Positions 15,117 through 24,236 of a stretch of DNA of 34,098 nt are shown here, in pieces. The notes below the pieces were generated by a model that was not told the DNA's origin, did no database searches, and worked only from the letters and a program-made list of their open reading frames with translations. The position numbers were made by a program, and so were the translations under genes. Source of the stretch: Psychromarinibacter halotolerans (lineage in GTDB: Bacteria > Pseudomonadota > Alphaproteobacteria > Rhodobacterales > Rhodobacteraceae); NCBI RefSeq assembly GCF_029168315.1, contig NZ_JARGYD010000018.1:1-34098 (forward strand), written 5' to 3'. How positions within the stretch are numbered: position 1 is the stretch's first letter; each line of letters opens with the position of its first letter.

Positions 15117-16982
15117 CTACAGCAGGAAGTCCTGCTCGGTCACCCCGGTGGTGCCCTGCAGGGTAAAACGCATGTCCGAACTGCCGTCGCCGTCGGCATC
15201 GACATAGACCAGCGTGTCGCTGCCGCTTTCGGCGGTACGGGTGCTGGGGCCGGTACCGGTCAGCGCGCCGCCGATCTGCAGCGTCATGCCCGACGCCAGC
15301 GCCGACAGGTCCAGCCGGTCCGTGCCGGGCTCGAAATCTGTAATCACATCCTCGTCGCCGCCGATGACCGAGTCCGAAACAGTCTCGAACACGAAGATAT
15401 CCGCGCCGACATTGCCGATCATGATATCGGCCCCGGACCCGCCGATCAGCGTGTCGTCCTGCGCCCCGCCCGACAGCGTGTCGTTCCCCGCGCCGCCCAG
15501 CAGCACGTCGTACCCGTCGCCGCCCAGCAGCGCGTCGTCGCCGCTGCCGCCCAGCAGCGTGTCGCTGCCCGGCCCGCCGTCCAGCGTATCGTCGCCGGCG
15601 CCGCCGTGCATCCAGTCGCCGCCGCTGCCGCCCGACAGGACGTCGCGCCCGGCGTTGCCGTACAGCGTGTCGGCGCCGCTGCCGCCCTCCAGCGTGTCGT
15701 CGCCCACGTCCCCCACCAGATAGTCGGTGCCCTGAGCGCCCTTCAGCAGGTCGTCGCCGATGCCGCCATACAGGATGTCCTTGCCGTCGTCGCCGCGCAG
15801 GGTGTCGTTGCCGAAGCCGCCGAACAGGAAATCGTTGCCCGTGCCGCCCTCCAGCCGGTCGTCGCTGCGCTGGCCGTACAGCCGGTCGTTGCCGCCGCCG
15901 CCGGTGATCGTGTCGGCGCCGAACTTGCCGAGGATCTCGTTGTTGGCGTCGTTGCCGTCGATCGTGTCGTTGCCGGTGCCGCCGATCGCGTTCTCGATCA
16001 GCGACCGCGGGTCGTCCTGATACTGCAGCGCGTTATAGACGTTGCCCGCCGCATAGTAGCCATCGCCAAGGTTGGCCTGCTGCACCGCGCTGAACAGCGA
16101 CGCGCCGCCGGGCGCAAGGTCGATCTGCACCCCGGTGGAATAGGCGCTGAGATCGTAGGTATCGGTGCCGCCGCCGTCCCAGACCGTGGTGAAGATCCGG
16201 TTCGCCCAGGCCGACAGCGCCACGCCGCCGTCGACCAGCGTGTCGCCCGAAGCAGGCGTCCAGGAATAGACCGTGTCGCCGCTGTTGGTGGTGAAATCCG
16301 CCCCGTATTTGTACTGCAGCGCCGCGATGTCGAGCATCATCCAGCTTTGCGCATAGCCCCATGTCTCGTTCGAGTAGCCGCCCACCATCGGATCGCCGGG
16401 GTAGGACTTGTAGGTCATCACCGAGTATTCCATCGCGTCCCATTCGGCGGGCAGGGCGCCGAAGTCGGTGGAATCGTGGCCGTGTTCCAGCCCCAGCGCG
16501 TGGCCCACCTCGTGGATCAGCGTCAGCCAGGTGTAGTTGCCGATGACGGGATTGCCGTAATCATAGCCGCCGGCGGTGGTGAACCACACGTCCCCCGAGG
16601 CCGCGCCGGTGCCGGGGAAATAGCTCCATGCGGTGGTGTAGTTGTACGGGTCGCTGGTGGTCTGCGCGACGCGGATCGTCGCGCCGGTGCCGCTGGCGGC
16701 CGAGATCGACAGGTCGGTGAACCCCTCGACGGTAAAGCCGTCGCCGACCGGGCTTGCCCAGTCCGCGTCAAGGATCGCCGCAAGCGCCGACGCCATCGTG
16801 ACGGTGACCGGGAAGAACCCCGCCTGTTCGCCCGCACCATAGGTCCCGCCGTCGTACTCCGACACGTTCGTGGGCGTGCTGTAGGTGATCGCGCCGCTCC
16901 ACTGGCTGTCCTCGATGATGCCGTCGATCCGGGGGTCGCCGCTGGCCGCGGTCGAGGAGGTGCTGGTGTAGGTGCCGCTCAT
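15117..16982 (-). CDS. serralysin-type (M10) metalloprotease with RTX repeats
   Basis: A predicted type I-secreted zinc endopeptidase of 621 residues. The zinc site HEVGHALGLEH (His157, Glu158, His161, His167) is the metzincin motif, and the Met-turn is SVMTY (Met189). The peptidase_M10_C/RTX region starts around residue 340 with GGTGNDTIDGND and continues through about 15 GGxGxDxL units. The C-terminal module (VISDFEPGTDRLDLSALASG-like, then TLQGTTGVTEQDFLL) ends in a typical secretion signal. There is no N-terminal signal peptide, as expected. The ATG at 16982 has AGGA about 9 bp upstream. It is a paralogue of the protein encoded at 17593-19737, sharing repeat order and C-terminus. Confidence 0.92.
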   Translation of the reverse strand: MSGTYTSTSSTAASGDPRIDGIIEDSQWSGAITYSTPTNVSEYDGGTYGAGEQAGFFPVTVTMASALAAILDADWASPVGDGFTVEGFTDLSISAASGTGATIRVAQTTSDPYNYTTAWSYFPGTGAASGDVWFTTAGGYDYGNPVIGNYTWLTLIHEVGHALGLEHGHDSTDFGALPAEWDAMEYSVMTYKSYPGDPMVGGYSNETWGYAQSWMMLDIAALQYKYGADFTTNSGDTVYSWTPASGDTLVDGGVALSAWANRIFTTVWDGGGTDTYDLSAYSTGVQIDLAPGGASLFSAVQQANLGDGYYAAGNVYNALQYQDDPRSLIENAIGGTGNDTIDGNDANNEILGKFGADTITGGGGNDRLYGQRSDDRLEGGTGNDFLFGGFGNDTLRGDDGKDILYGGIGDDLLKGAQGTDYLVGDVGDDTLEGGSGADTLYGNAGRDVLSGGSGGDWMHGGAGDDTLDGGPGSDTLLGGSGDDALLGGDGYDVLLGGAGNDTLSGGAQDDTLIGGSGADIMIGNVGADIFVFETVSDSVIGGDEDVITDFEPGTDRLDLSALASGMTLQIGGALTGTGPSTRTAESGSDTLVYVDADGDGSSDMRFTLQGTTGVTEQDFLL

Positions 16983-17119
16983 TGCGTCCGTCGTCCTGCC
17001 TGAAAAGTCCTGCGGGGCCTGCCCCGGCCCCGGTATGTTCCGCGTCTATGTTCCGTGTCGGGCCCGCCGCGGGACATGCCCCTGGACCCCTTCCGGGTCT
17101 TGCCGCCCGGCTGCCCGCC

Positions 17120-17494
17120 CTAGTCCCGGGGCGGATCGGTCCTGTTGCGCAGCGCCGCCAGCCGGTCCCGCGCGGCGGCCGCCAGCGGGTGGCCCGGGTG
17201 CCGCGCCAGGAACAGGGTCCAGGCCGCCTCGGTGCCAAGCTCTGCCGCGCGGTCGAATTCCTCGCGGATCGCGATGTTGCCGTCGCGCGCCGTGTTGCCG
17301 TCCGGGGCTGGCCCGGGACCGGTCTGCGAAGAGCCTTCCGTGGACATGTCCGATGCCGATTCTGGCGGCGATTCTGGCGGCGTCTCTGACGGCGACCTCG
17401 CCATCAGGACGGTGCCGGACACCGCAAGCGGGTTTGCCAGAACGGCGATCAGAACGGCCACCAGAACCGCCGGAAGACGCAGCGTCTGTTTCAT
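17120..17494 (-). CDS. small exported or membrane-anchored hypothetical protein
   Basis: A 124-residue protein starting MKQTLRLPAVLVAVLIAVLA, which looks like a signal peptide or membrane anchor. A Ser/Pro/Glu-rich linker follows (SPSETPPESPPESASD), then a small helical domain: EEFDRAAELGTEAAWTLFLA, then RHPGHPLAAAARDRLAAL. The latter resembles TPR-like or Sel1-like helices, but no family is recognised. It sits between two serralysin-like genes on the same strand, so a linked role in their secretion or inhibition is possible. That is inference from position only. Confidence 0.55.
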   Translation of the reverse strand: MKQTLRLPAVLVAVLIAVLANPLAVSGTVLMARSPSETPPESPPESASDMSTEGSSQTGPGPAPDGNTARDGNIAIREEFDRAAELGTEAAWTLFLARHPGHPLAAAARDRLAALRNRTDPPRD

Positions 17495-17592
17495 GGCGTT
17501 CGGATACACGGTTCCCAAAGGGAAATGCAGCCCCGAAACGCAGAGGTCACGGCTTTTTAACCTTTTTCCGCTCATCCAGGCGGATGGGGGCG

Positions 17593-19737
17593 TTACAGGA
17601 TGAAATCGCCCGCCGTCACACCGGTGGTGCCCTGCAGGGTGACGCGCAGGTCGGACCCGCCGTCGCCGTCGGTATCGACGAAAACCATCGTGTCGCCGCC
17701 GCTTTCGGCGGTGCGGACGCTGGGGCCGGTGCCGGTCAGGCCGCCGCCGATCTGCAGCGTCATCCCCGACGCCAGCGCCTGCAGGTCCAGCAGGTCGATG
17801 CCGGTCTCGAAATCGGTGATCACGTCCTCGCCTGCGCCGATCGCGGAATCGCTGACCGCCGTGAACACGAACACGTCGGCGCCGCTGCCGCCGGTCAGCG
17901 TGTCGGCCTGCCCGCCGCCTTCCAGCGTGTCGCCTCCCGATCCGCCCGACAGCGCGTCATAGCCGTCGCCGCCTGTGATCACATCGGCGCCGCTGCCGCC
18001 CAGCAGCGTGTCGTTGCCCGCGTCGCCCGCGATCACGTCGGTGCCGCTGCCGCCGTGGATCCAGTCGCTGCCGGTGCCGCCGGACAGCTCGTCCTTGCCG
18101 CCGTTGCCATAGATCGTGTCGGCGCCGCCGCCGCCGAAGGCGGTGTCGTTGCCCACGTCGCCGACGATATAGTCGGTGCCGGCCCCGCCCTGCATCAGGT
18201 CGTCGCCGATGGCGCCGAACAGCAGGTCCTTGCCGTCGCCGCCCAGCAGCGTGTCGCTGCCATAGCCGCCGTACAGCCCGTCGTTGCCGCCGCCGCCGGC
18301 GATCTCGTCGTGGCCGCGCTGGCCATAGATCCGGTCGTCGCCAAGACCGCCGTCGATCGTGTCCTCGCCGAACTTGCCCAGGATCTCGTTCGCGGCGTCG
18401 TTGCCTTGAATCACGTCGCTGCCGGTGCCGCCGACCGCGTTCTCGATCAGCGCGCCGATGGCGATCGACAGGTTGCCGACCAGCCCGCCCACGTTCGAGA
18501 ACACGCCCGACACCAGGCTAAGCGCCTGGTTCATCGCAAAGCCCGACAGGTCCACCGTGTCGGTGCCGCCCCCGTCCCAGATGCACAGCACCGGGTCGTC
18601 GTTGACGCTGAAATCGAAGATACCGCCGACGGTGCAGTTGAAGCCGTAGACGCTGTCGCCCGTCTCGTGGTCGGTGTTGGCCCCGTACAGCTGCTGCAGC
18701 GCGAGGATGTCGAACAGCAGCAGCCCGTCGGCATAGCTCAGGAAGCTGTCGGTGGTGTTGGCCTCGTCGAAATAGCTCATCACCGTGTACTGCTGGCTGT
18801 CCTCGGCGAAGCGCGCGTGCTCGCCGTAGGTGATCGTCACGCCGGGCCCCGCGTTGTAGTCGCCCGGGTGCGACAGGCCCATCGCGTGGCCGACCTCGTG
18901 CAGGATGGCAAAGCGGCCGAACCCGCCGGAGGGCAGCGAGGACTGGCTGACCGAGTTGTTGTTCAGCCAGACGTCCCCCGCGGCCGAGCCCGAGGCGGTC
19001 GAGCCGGGATAATAGGCATAGGCGCCGGCGCCGTCGGTGGTCGAGGTATAGGCGCCGAACAGCATGGTCGCGTCGTTCGAGGTGCCGCCGGGCGCCACCT
19101 GCGTGAAGGTCACGTCCGCCACCGCCGAATAGGCGGCCAGCACGTCGGCCACGGTCTCGGCCTGGGCCGAGGACAGGGTCTGAAAGGTGACGCTGTTGCC
19201 GCTGGCGTCGGTCGCCGGGCCGCTGGCGCGCAGGGCCCACGTGATGGTGGTCGGGGTGCCCGGGTCGCTGCTCCACGAGGTGTCAGAGCGCATCAGCACC
19301 CCGGCCGCCATCTCGGCGTCATAGCTGGCGACGGTGCCCTCGGTGAAGGACACGCCGTAATCGCCGCCGGGCGAATCCGACCACGACTGGGCGTCGACAT
19401 AGTAGGTGCCGGTATAGGCCGCGGTGAAGGTCAGGTTCGAGAACAGGAAGCCCGGATAGCCCGCGTCGTCGTTCTCATCCACCAGCGTGCCGCCGGAATC
19501 GCGCAGCCGCAGATAGGTGTCGTCGACCCCGTCATCCAGCGCCCCGATCCCGGTCAGGCCGACGGTATAGGTCTGCCCCGCCTCGACCGAGATGGCGATC
19601 CAGTCGCTGTCGGTCGGGCTGTCCAGCGTGCCGCGGAACCAAGCGCCGGGCGCCAGCGCATAGCCGGTGCCGGTGCCCCCAAGGGCATCCGAGGTTTCCG
19701 TGAGATAGCTGCCCGAAGGGGCAGGAGAGGAACTCAT
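17593..19737 (-). CDS. serralysin-type metalloprotease with N-terminal PPC-like domain and RTX repeats
   Basis: A predicted type I-secreted protease of 714 residues. The N-terminus (about 30-135) contains DSDWIAISVEAGQTYTVGLT and later YYVDAQSWSD, resembling bacterial pre-peptidase (PPC) beta-sandwich domains. The M10 catalytic domain follows: HEVGHAMGLSHPGDY with His280, Glu281, His284 and His290, and Met-turn TVMSYF. The RTX region begins with GGTGSDVIQGND and parallels the neighbour protein repeat by repeat, including NEILGKFG, YGQRG, DYIVGDVG, WIHGG and LLGGSG landmarks, and the same ending (LQGTTGVTAGDFIL). GGGAG lies upstream of the ATG at 19737. It and the 621-residue paralogue may result from duplication. 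Confidence 0.92.
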   Translation of the reverse strand: MSSSPAPSGSYLTETSDALGGTGTGYALAPGAWFRGTLDSPTDSDWIAISVEAGQTYTVGLTGIGALDDGVDDTYLRLRDSGGTLVDENDDAGYPGFLFSNLTFTAAYTGTYYVDAQSWSDSPGGDYGVSFTEGTVASYDAEMAAGVLMRSDTSWSSDPGTPTTITWALRASGPATDASGNSVTFQTLSSAQAETVADVLAAYSAVADVTFTQVAPGGTSNDATMLFGAYTSTTDGAGAYAYYPGSTASGSAAGDVWLNNNSVSQSSLPSGGFGRFAILHEVGHAMGLSHPGDYNAGPGVTITYGEHARFAEDSQQYTVMSYFDEANTTDSFLSYADGLLLFDILALQQLYGANTDHETGDSVYGFNCTVGGIFDFSVNDDPVLCIWDGGGTDTVDLSGFAMNQALSLVSGVFSNVGGLVGNLSIAIGALIENAVGGTGSDVIQGNDAANEILGKFGEDTIDGGLGDDRIYGQRGHDEIAGGGGNDGLYGGYGSDTLLGGDGKDLLFGAIGDDLMQGGAGTDYIVGDVGNDTAFGGGGADTIYGNGGKDELSGGTGSDWIHGGSGTDVIAGDAGNDTLLGGSGADVITGGDGYDALSGGSGGDTLEGGGQADTLTGGSGADVFVFTAVSDSAIGAGEDVITDFETGIDLLDLQALASGMTLQIGGGLTGTGPSVRTAESGGDTMVFVDTDGDGGSDLRVTLQGTTGVTAGDFIL

Positions 19738-20448
19738 GCGCGGCTCCCTAGCCATTACACCTGCGTGCCGTCGCGCGGGGGCCGGTCCCAGGGGGCGCCG
19801 GGGAGTTTACCGGCGCTTAACCCCCCGTTCAGGCCTCCGCGATACGATCACGGGACGGGGCGCATCGCGTGGGCGGCCGCGCAGGTCGGGACCCTGCCGC
19901 CACCGCGGGACGCATCCCCGGAAAACGGCGTGATTTATGCAGCCAGATACGGCGACAAGATGGCGAGCGACGAAAGAACTGGACCGATTTTACCGATCTC
20001 GGCCGCGGGCCCCGCGGCGGGGGCAGGTGCCGCTCCGGATTCCGGTGCAGAGCTTGGAACAGACGGCGGGGCCGGTCCGAACGCAGAACCGAACACGCGT
20101 CCGGCTATGGGCCCAACGATGGGCCCGACGATGGACAACGGCCCCGCCGCACCGCCCGGATATACGGCAGGTTGTGTTCAAAATGCCCCAAACCCCGTCG
20201 GTTGCTTTCCGCCGATGCCTCAAAACGGTTCAAAAAGCGTTTGCGCGGTCCCTCGGGCCCGTTATCTTGCAGATGCAGAAATTGTCCTGTTACAGTCACT
20301 TGTACCGTTACAGACGTTTCCGGCCCCGCTGCGGGACGGGTCGGCCACCGCCGGATCCGGGCCCGCGTCACGCGCGACCGGCGAATGTCTTTCAAAAAAG
20401 AAACATCGCGGCCCCGAACCGCGAGCAGACCATGAGCATCACGGCCGC
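19738..20448. other. 711-bp intergenic region between a metalloprotease gene and capD-like gene
   Basis: No convincing gene is seen. It separates a minus-strand protease gene from a plus-strand capD-like gene and so should contain two promoters. It holds a hairpin with 7-bp stem (19795-19801 with 19810-19816), a 12-bp tandem duplication (20107-20130), and a pair of GTTACAG direct repeats at 20289-20295 and 20307-20313. Open frames across it have no protein-like composition or family resemblance. Confidence 0.6.
20289..20313 (+). promoter_or_regulatory. GTTACAG direct repeat pair upstream of capD-like gene
   Basis: Two GTTACAG heptamers have start points 18 bp apart (20289 and 20307) in the AT-richer part of the leader, about 140 bp before the capD-like ATG. 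They could be half-sites of a transcription factor. The regulator is unknown; spacing does not fit a Pho box. Confidence 0.25.
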
Positions 20449-22362
20449 ATGAAAATCCTGAATATCGTCAAGGCCATGCCGCGCAGGCAGAAACAGGTGA
20501 TCATGCTTGGGATCGACCTGCTGATGGTGCCCGCGGCGCTGTTTCTGACGCTGGGATTGCAACAGCAGGGCGCCACCGCCACCGGCGAACTGGCCCGCGC
20601 GGCGCCGATGCTGGGGCTGCTGATGGTGCTGGGCATGGCGCTGTCGCTGCTGATGGGGATCCCCAAGATCCAGCTGAAGGCCTACGACCTGTCCGGCATC
20701 GGCCGCACCGCCGTCTTCGCGATGGCGATGGCCTTTGCCGCCGGCGGGCTGGGGGCTGCGGCGGGGCTGGGCTATGCCTCGGGCGTCTACATCGTCTTCG
20801 GGCTGGTGTTCTTCCTGCTGTCGGCCGCCAGCCGGATGATCCTGCTGCAGATCCTGTGGGCGATCTATCGCGGCGACCGGCCGCGCCGCCGGGTGCTGAT
20901 CTACGGCGCCGGCACCACCGGGGTGCAGCTGGCCTCGGCCCTGCGCACGCACGAAACGATCGAACCCGTCGCCTTCACCGACGACAACGCCGGCCTGCAG
21001 GGCATGACGATCCTCGGCCTGCCGGTCTATAAACCCGCCCGCGTCCCCGAGATCGTGCGCAAGCGCCGCATCGACCGGGTGCTGCTGGCGATGCCGTCCC
21101 TAAGCCTGCCGAAACAGACCCAGATCCTGCGCGAAATGGAAAAGCTGGGGGTCGAGGTTCAGGCGCTGCCGTCCTTCGCCCAGCTGATCGGCGAGGAAGA
21201 GCTGATCGACAAGCTGTCGCCGATCATGCCGGGCCATTTCCTGGGCCGCGAGAAGCTGGACGACCAGATGCAGGCGTCCGAAACCCATTACGCCGGGCGC
21301 ACCGTTCTGGTGTCCGGGGCCGGCGGCTCGATCGGGTCCGAACTGTGCCGTCAGGTGCTGGCCTGCGGGCCGAAACGGCTGGTGCTGTACGAACTGTCGG
21401 AACTGGCGCTGTACCAGATCGAGATGGAGCTGCAGCTGCTGGCGCAAGAGGCCGCGGCTGTATCGGGCGCCGGAACCGTCCCCGAGATCGTTCCGGTGCT
21501 GGGCTCTGTCACCGACGCCCGGCTGGTGCGCAAGACGCTGGGCGAGCAGGCGGTCGACGTGGTGCTGCACGCCGCCGCCTACAAGCACGTCCCGATGGTC
21601 GAGGCGAACCCGCTGGCCGGGCTTGCCAACAACGTGCTGGGCACCGCCACCCTCGCGCGCGAGGCGCAGGAAGCCGGGGTCGAACGGTTCGTGCTGATCT
21701 CGTCGGACAAGGCGGTGCGGCCCACCAACGTGATGGGCGCGTCGAAGCGGCTGGCGGAACTGGTGGTGCAGGACCTTGCCGCGCGGGCGAAGGGCACCGT
21801 CTTCGCGATGGTCCGCTTCGGCAACGTGCTGGGCTCGTCCGGCTCGGTGATCCCGCTGTTTCAGGAACAGATCGCCCGCGGCGGCCCGGTGACGCTGACC
21901 GACCCGCGGGTGACGCGCTATTTCATGACCGTGCAAGAGGCCGTGGGCCTTGTGCTGCAGGCGGGCGGTTTCGCCCGCGGCGGCGAGGTCTTCGTGCTGG
22001 ACATGGGCGAGCCGGTGCTGATCGCCAAGCTGGCCCGCCAGATGATCGAGGCGTCGGGATACACGGTGCGCGACGCGCGCAACCCCGACGGCGACATCGA
22101 GATCCGGGTGACCGGCCTGCGCCCCGGCGAGAAGCTGCACGAGGAACTGATCATCGGCGAAGGCTTTCTGACCACCGCCCATGAAAAGATCTTCGCCGCG
22201 CGCGAAGCCCGGCTGTCCGAGATCGAGGTCGCCTCGGCCCTGCGCGGCCTGCGCGCGGCGGTGGCGGGCGCCGACGACGACGCGGCCCGCGCGCTGGTCG
22301 CCCGCTGGGTCGAAGGCTATGGCCCCGACCACAAGGACGGCGACGAGGCCAGCACCAGCTAG
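20449..22362 (+). CDS. capD: membrane-bound nucleotide-sugar 4,6-dehydratase (CapD/WbpM-like)
   Basis: A 637-residue inner-membrane enzyme, likely converting a UDP-N-acetylhexosamine to a 4-keto-6-deoxy sugar for polysaccharide synthesis. Four hydrophobic segments lie in the first 135 residues. A first Rossmann-like CoA-binding domain follows (VLIYGAGTTGVQLASALR, 149-166). The catalytic short-chain dehydrogenase domain starts at VLVSGAGGSIGSELCRQV (286-303). The active-site segment SSDKAVRPTNVMGASKRLAE has Met in the usual Tyr position with the following Lys (Met429, Lys433), as in WbpM. LRPGEKLHEELI near the end is a family landmark. Starting at 20449 puts the first residues at the TM domain; in-frame sequence before it is the intergenic region. 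No strong ribosome binding site is visible. Confidence 0.9.
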   Translation: MKILNIVKAMPRRQKQVIMLGIDLLMVPAALFLTLGLQQQGATATGELARAAPMLGLLMVLGMALSLLMGIPKIQLKAYDLSGIGRTAVFAMAMAFAAGGLGAAAGLGYASGVYIVFGLVFFLLSAASRMILLQILWAIYRGDRPRRRVLIYGAGTTGVQLASALRTHETIEPVAFTDDNAGLQGMTILGLPVYKPARVPEIVRKRRIDRVLLAMPSLSLPKQTQILREMEKLGVEVQALPSFAQLIGEEELIDKLSPIMPGHFLGREKLDDQMQASETHYAGRTVLVSGAGGSIGSELCRQVLACGPKRLVLYELSELALYQIEMELQLLAQEAAAVSGAGTVPEIVPVLGSVTDARLVRKTLGEQAVDVVLHAAAYKHVPMVEANPLAGLANNVLGTATLAREAQEAGVERFVLISSDKAVRPTNVMGASKRLAELVVQDLAARAKGTVFAMVRFGNVLGSSGSVIPLFQEQIARGGPVTLTDPRVTRYFMTVQEAVGLVLQAGGFARGGEVFVLDMGEPVLIAKLARQMIEASGYTVRDARNPDGDIEIRVTGLRPGEKLHEELIIGEGFLTTAHEKIFAAREARLSEIEVASALRGLRAAVAGADDDAARALVARWVEGYGPDHKDGDEASTS

Positions 22363-22534
22363 GGCCGCTTCCGGGCGGAAAACAGTCTCTGCGCGGGGTC
22401 TTTTCCGGCCGCGCTTCGCGCCCTGATCCCGGGCTGCCACCCCTGTCCGCGCGGCCTTTCCGGTCGCATTAAGCAATCCTTCGTACCTGTCCCCTATGCC
22501 TTCGGCAGCGCGCGCCGATGCCCCGGAGGACCCG

Positions 22535-24109
22535 ATGAACGAAGAGCTGCGGAAGCACCTTGCGGTGTTCGACATTGGCCCCGCCGAGATCGAGCTGCTG
22601 CGCGAGACGGGGAAGATCCTGCTGCCCTTCCTGGACGAGGTCGTCTCGGGCTTCTACGACACCGTCCGCGCCACCCCGGAGCTTGTCGCCTTCTTCGAGG
22701 ACGACGCGATGATGGCCCACGCCCGCGCCGCCCAGACAAAGCACTGGACCCGGCTGCTGACCGCCGATTTCAGCGACGAACACCTTGCCTCGACCAAGCG
22801 GGTGGGGCTGGCGCACTGCCGCATCGGCCTGCCCTACGTCCAGTTCCTGCTGCACAGCGCGCAGGTGTTCTCGCGCATTCAGGCGATCCTGTTCCGCGAA
22901 AGCCGCGACCGCCTGATGGCCGGCGAGATCGAGGCGGTGGACGAGATGCTCAGCCTGCTCAGCCGGGTGTTCCAGTTCGACGCCGAACTGGTGACCTCCG
23001 CCTATTTCGAGGCGATCCAGGCCGAACGCACCCGCGCCTTCGACATGCTGTCGGCGGGGCTGCAGCGGTTCGCCGAGCGTGACTTCTCGCAGCCGATCCC
23101 CTCCCCCGAGGAAAGCGGCTTTCCGAAGGAATACGACAGCCTGCGGCAGGACTATAACGCCGCCGCCGGGCAGCTGTGCGAGGTGATGGCGGTGATCGCC
23201 GGCACGGTCGAGGATCTGACCGGCTTCGCCGACGAGATCGCCCGCTCGACCGGCGATCTGGCGCAGCGCACCGAAAGCCAGGCCGCCACCCTGCAGGAAA
23301 CCACGGCGGCGCTGCAGGTGATCACCCAAGGGGTGCGCGACACCGCCGAGGGCACCGCGCAGGCCGACCGCGCGGTGCAGGCCGCGAGCGAGGGCGCCCG
23401 GCAAGGCGGCGCCGTGGTGGTCGAGGCGACGCAGGCGATGAACGCGATCGAGGGGTCGTCGGGCGAGATCGCGCGCAAGATCCGGGTGATCGACGACATC
23501 GCCTTCCAGACCAACCTGCTGGCGCTGAACGCCGGGGTCGAGGCGGCGCGCGCCGGCGACGCCGGGCGCGGCTTTGCCGTGGTCGCCTCGGAGGTGCGCG
23601 CGCTGGCGGTCCGCTCGGCCGAGGCCGCGAAAGAGATCGGCGACCTGATCAGCGCCAGTTCCGCCCATATCGAATCCGGGGTGTCCCGCGTCGGGCAGGT
23701 CGGCGGCGCGCTGGAAAAGATCGTCACGGATGTGGGCGTGGTGACCGGGCTGGTCACCGACATCTCGGCCAGTTCCCAGACCCAGGCCACCACCCTGGCC
23801 GAGATCAACGCCGCCGCGAACCAGCTGGACCAGGTGACCCAGCAGAACGCCGCGATGGCGCAGGAAACCACCGCCGCCAGCGAGGGCGTGCACCGCAACT
23901 CGCTGCGGCTGGGCGAACTGGTCGACAGCTTCCGCCTGTCCGACGTGCCGCCCACGCGGCTGACGCCGAAACAGTCTCTGGATAAGGGAAATGCCGCGAA
24001 ACCGGCCCGGCCCGCAGCGGCGGTGACAGCGGCGGGGGCGGCAGCGGGGGCAGGGGCAGCAGGCGCGGCGGCGCCGGTCTTCGACGCCGAGGGTTTTCAG
24101 GACTTCTGA
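22535..24109 (+). CDS. globin-coupled methyl-accepting chemotaxis protein (HemAT-like)
   Basis: A soluble chemoreceptor of 524 residues, likely an oxygen sensor. Residues 1-160 form a protoglobin domain: HLAVFDIGPAEIELLRETGK near the start, and RVGLAHCRIGLPYVQFLLHS (about 89-108) with the predicted haem-ligating His94, as in HemAT. No TM segment is present. The C-terminal MCP signalling domain has the hairpin tip IDDIAFQTNLLALNAGVEAA and the rest of the conserved tip (AGRGFAVVASEVRALAVRSA). It ends in a low-complexity Ala-rich tail and DAEGFQDF. The ATG at 22535 has GGAGG at 22525-22529. No chemotaxis genes are seen nearby, so it would feed a pathway encoded elsewhere. Confidence 0.9.
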   Translation: MNEELRKHLAVFDIGPAEIELLRETGKILLPFLDEVVSGFYDTVRATPELVAFFEDDAMMAHARAAQTKHWTRLLTADFSDEHLASTKRVGLAHCRIGLPYVQFLLHSAQVFSRIQAILFRESRDRLMAGEIEAVDEMLSLLSRVFQFDAELVTSAYFEAIQAERTRAFDMLSAGLQRFAERDFSQPIPSPEESGFPKEYDSLRQDYNAAAGQLCEVMAVIAGTVEDLTGFADEIARSTGDLAQRTESQAATLQETTAALQVITQGVRDTAEGTAQADRAVQAASEGARQGGAVVVEATQAMNAIEGSSGEIARKIRVIDDIAFQTNLLALNAGVEAARAGDAGRGFAVVASEVRALAVRSAEAAKEIGDLISASSAHIESGVSRVGQVGGALEKIVTDVGVVTGLVTDISASSQTQATTLAEINAAANQLDQVTQQNAAMAQETTAASEGVHRNSLRLGELVDSFRLSDVPPTRLTPKQSLDKGNAAKPARPAAAVTAAGAAAGAGAAGAAAPVFDAEGFQDF

Positions 24110-24236
24110 CGCACATACATCCCCGCGCACACACCCCATGCACACACCCCGGGCCAAAAACCCGGCCCCACCTTCCGCCGCAGCGCCCGCCATGCCATCA
24201 AGGACCGGCTGACCCCGTCTTGATCCCGCAGGCCCC

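Noticed and set aside
15430..15960. Dense short repeats that might look like CRISPR or minisatellite
   Set aside because: The periodicity is 27 bp and encodes RTX nonapeptides on the minus strand; no constant repeat with unique spacers exists.
16972..20448. Very long open frame continuing into the capD-like gene
   Set aside because: It crosses metalloprotease genes on the other strand in antisense, has biased high-GC composition and no family features; the real coding part begins at 20449.
24128..24155. CACACACC direct repeats before GT4 gene
   Set aside because: Simple low-complexity sequence; no promoter or structure associated with it.
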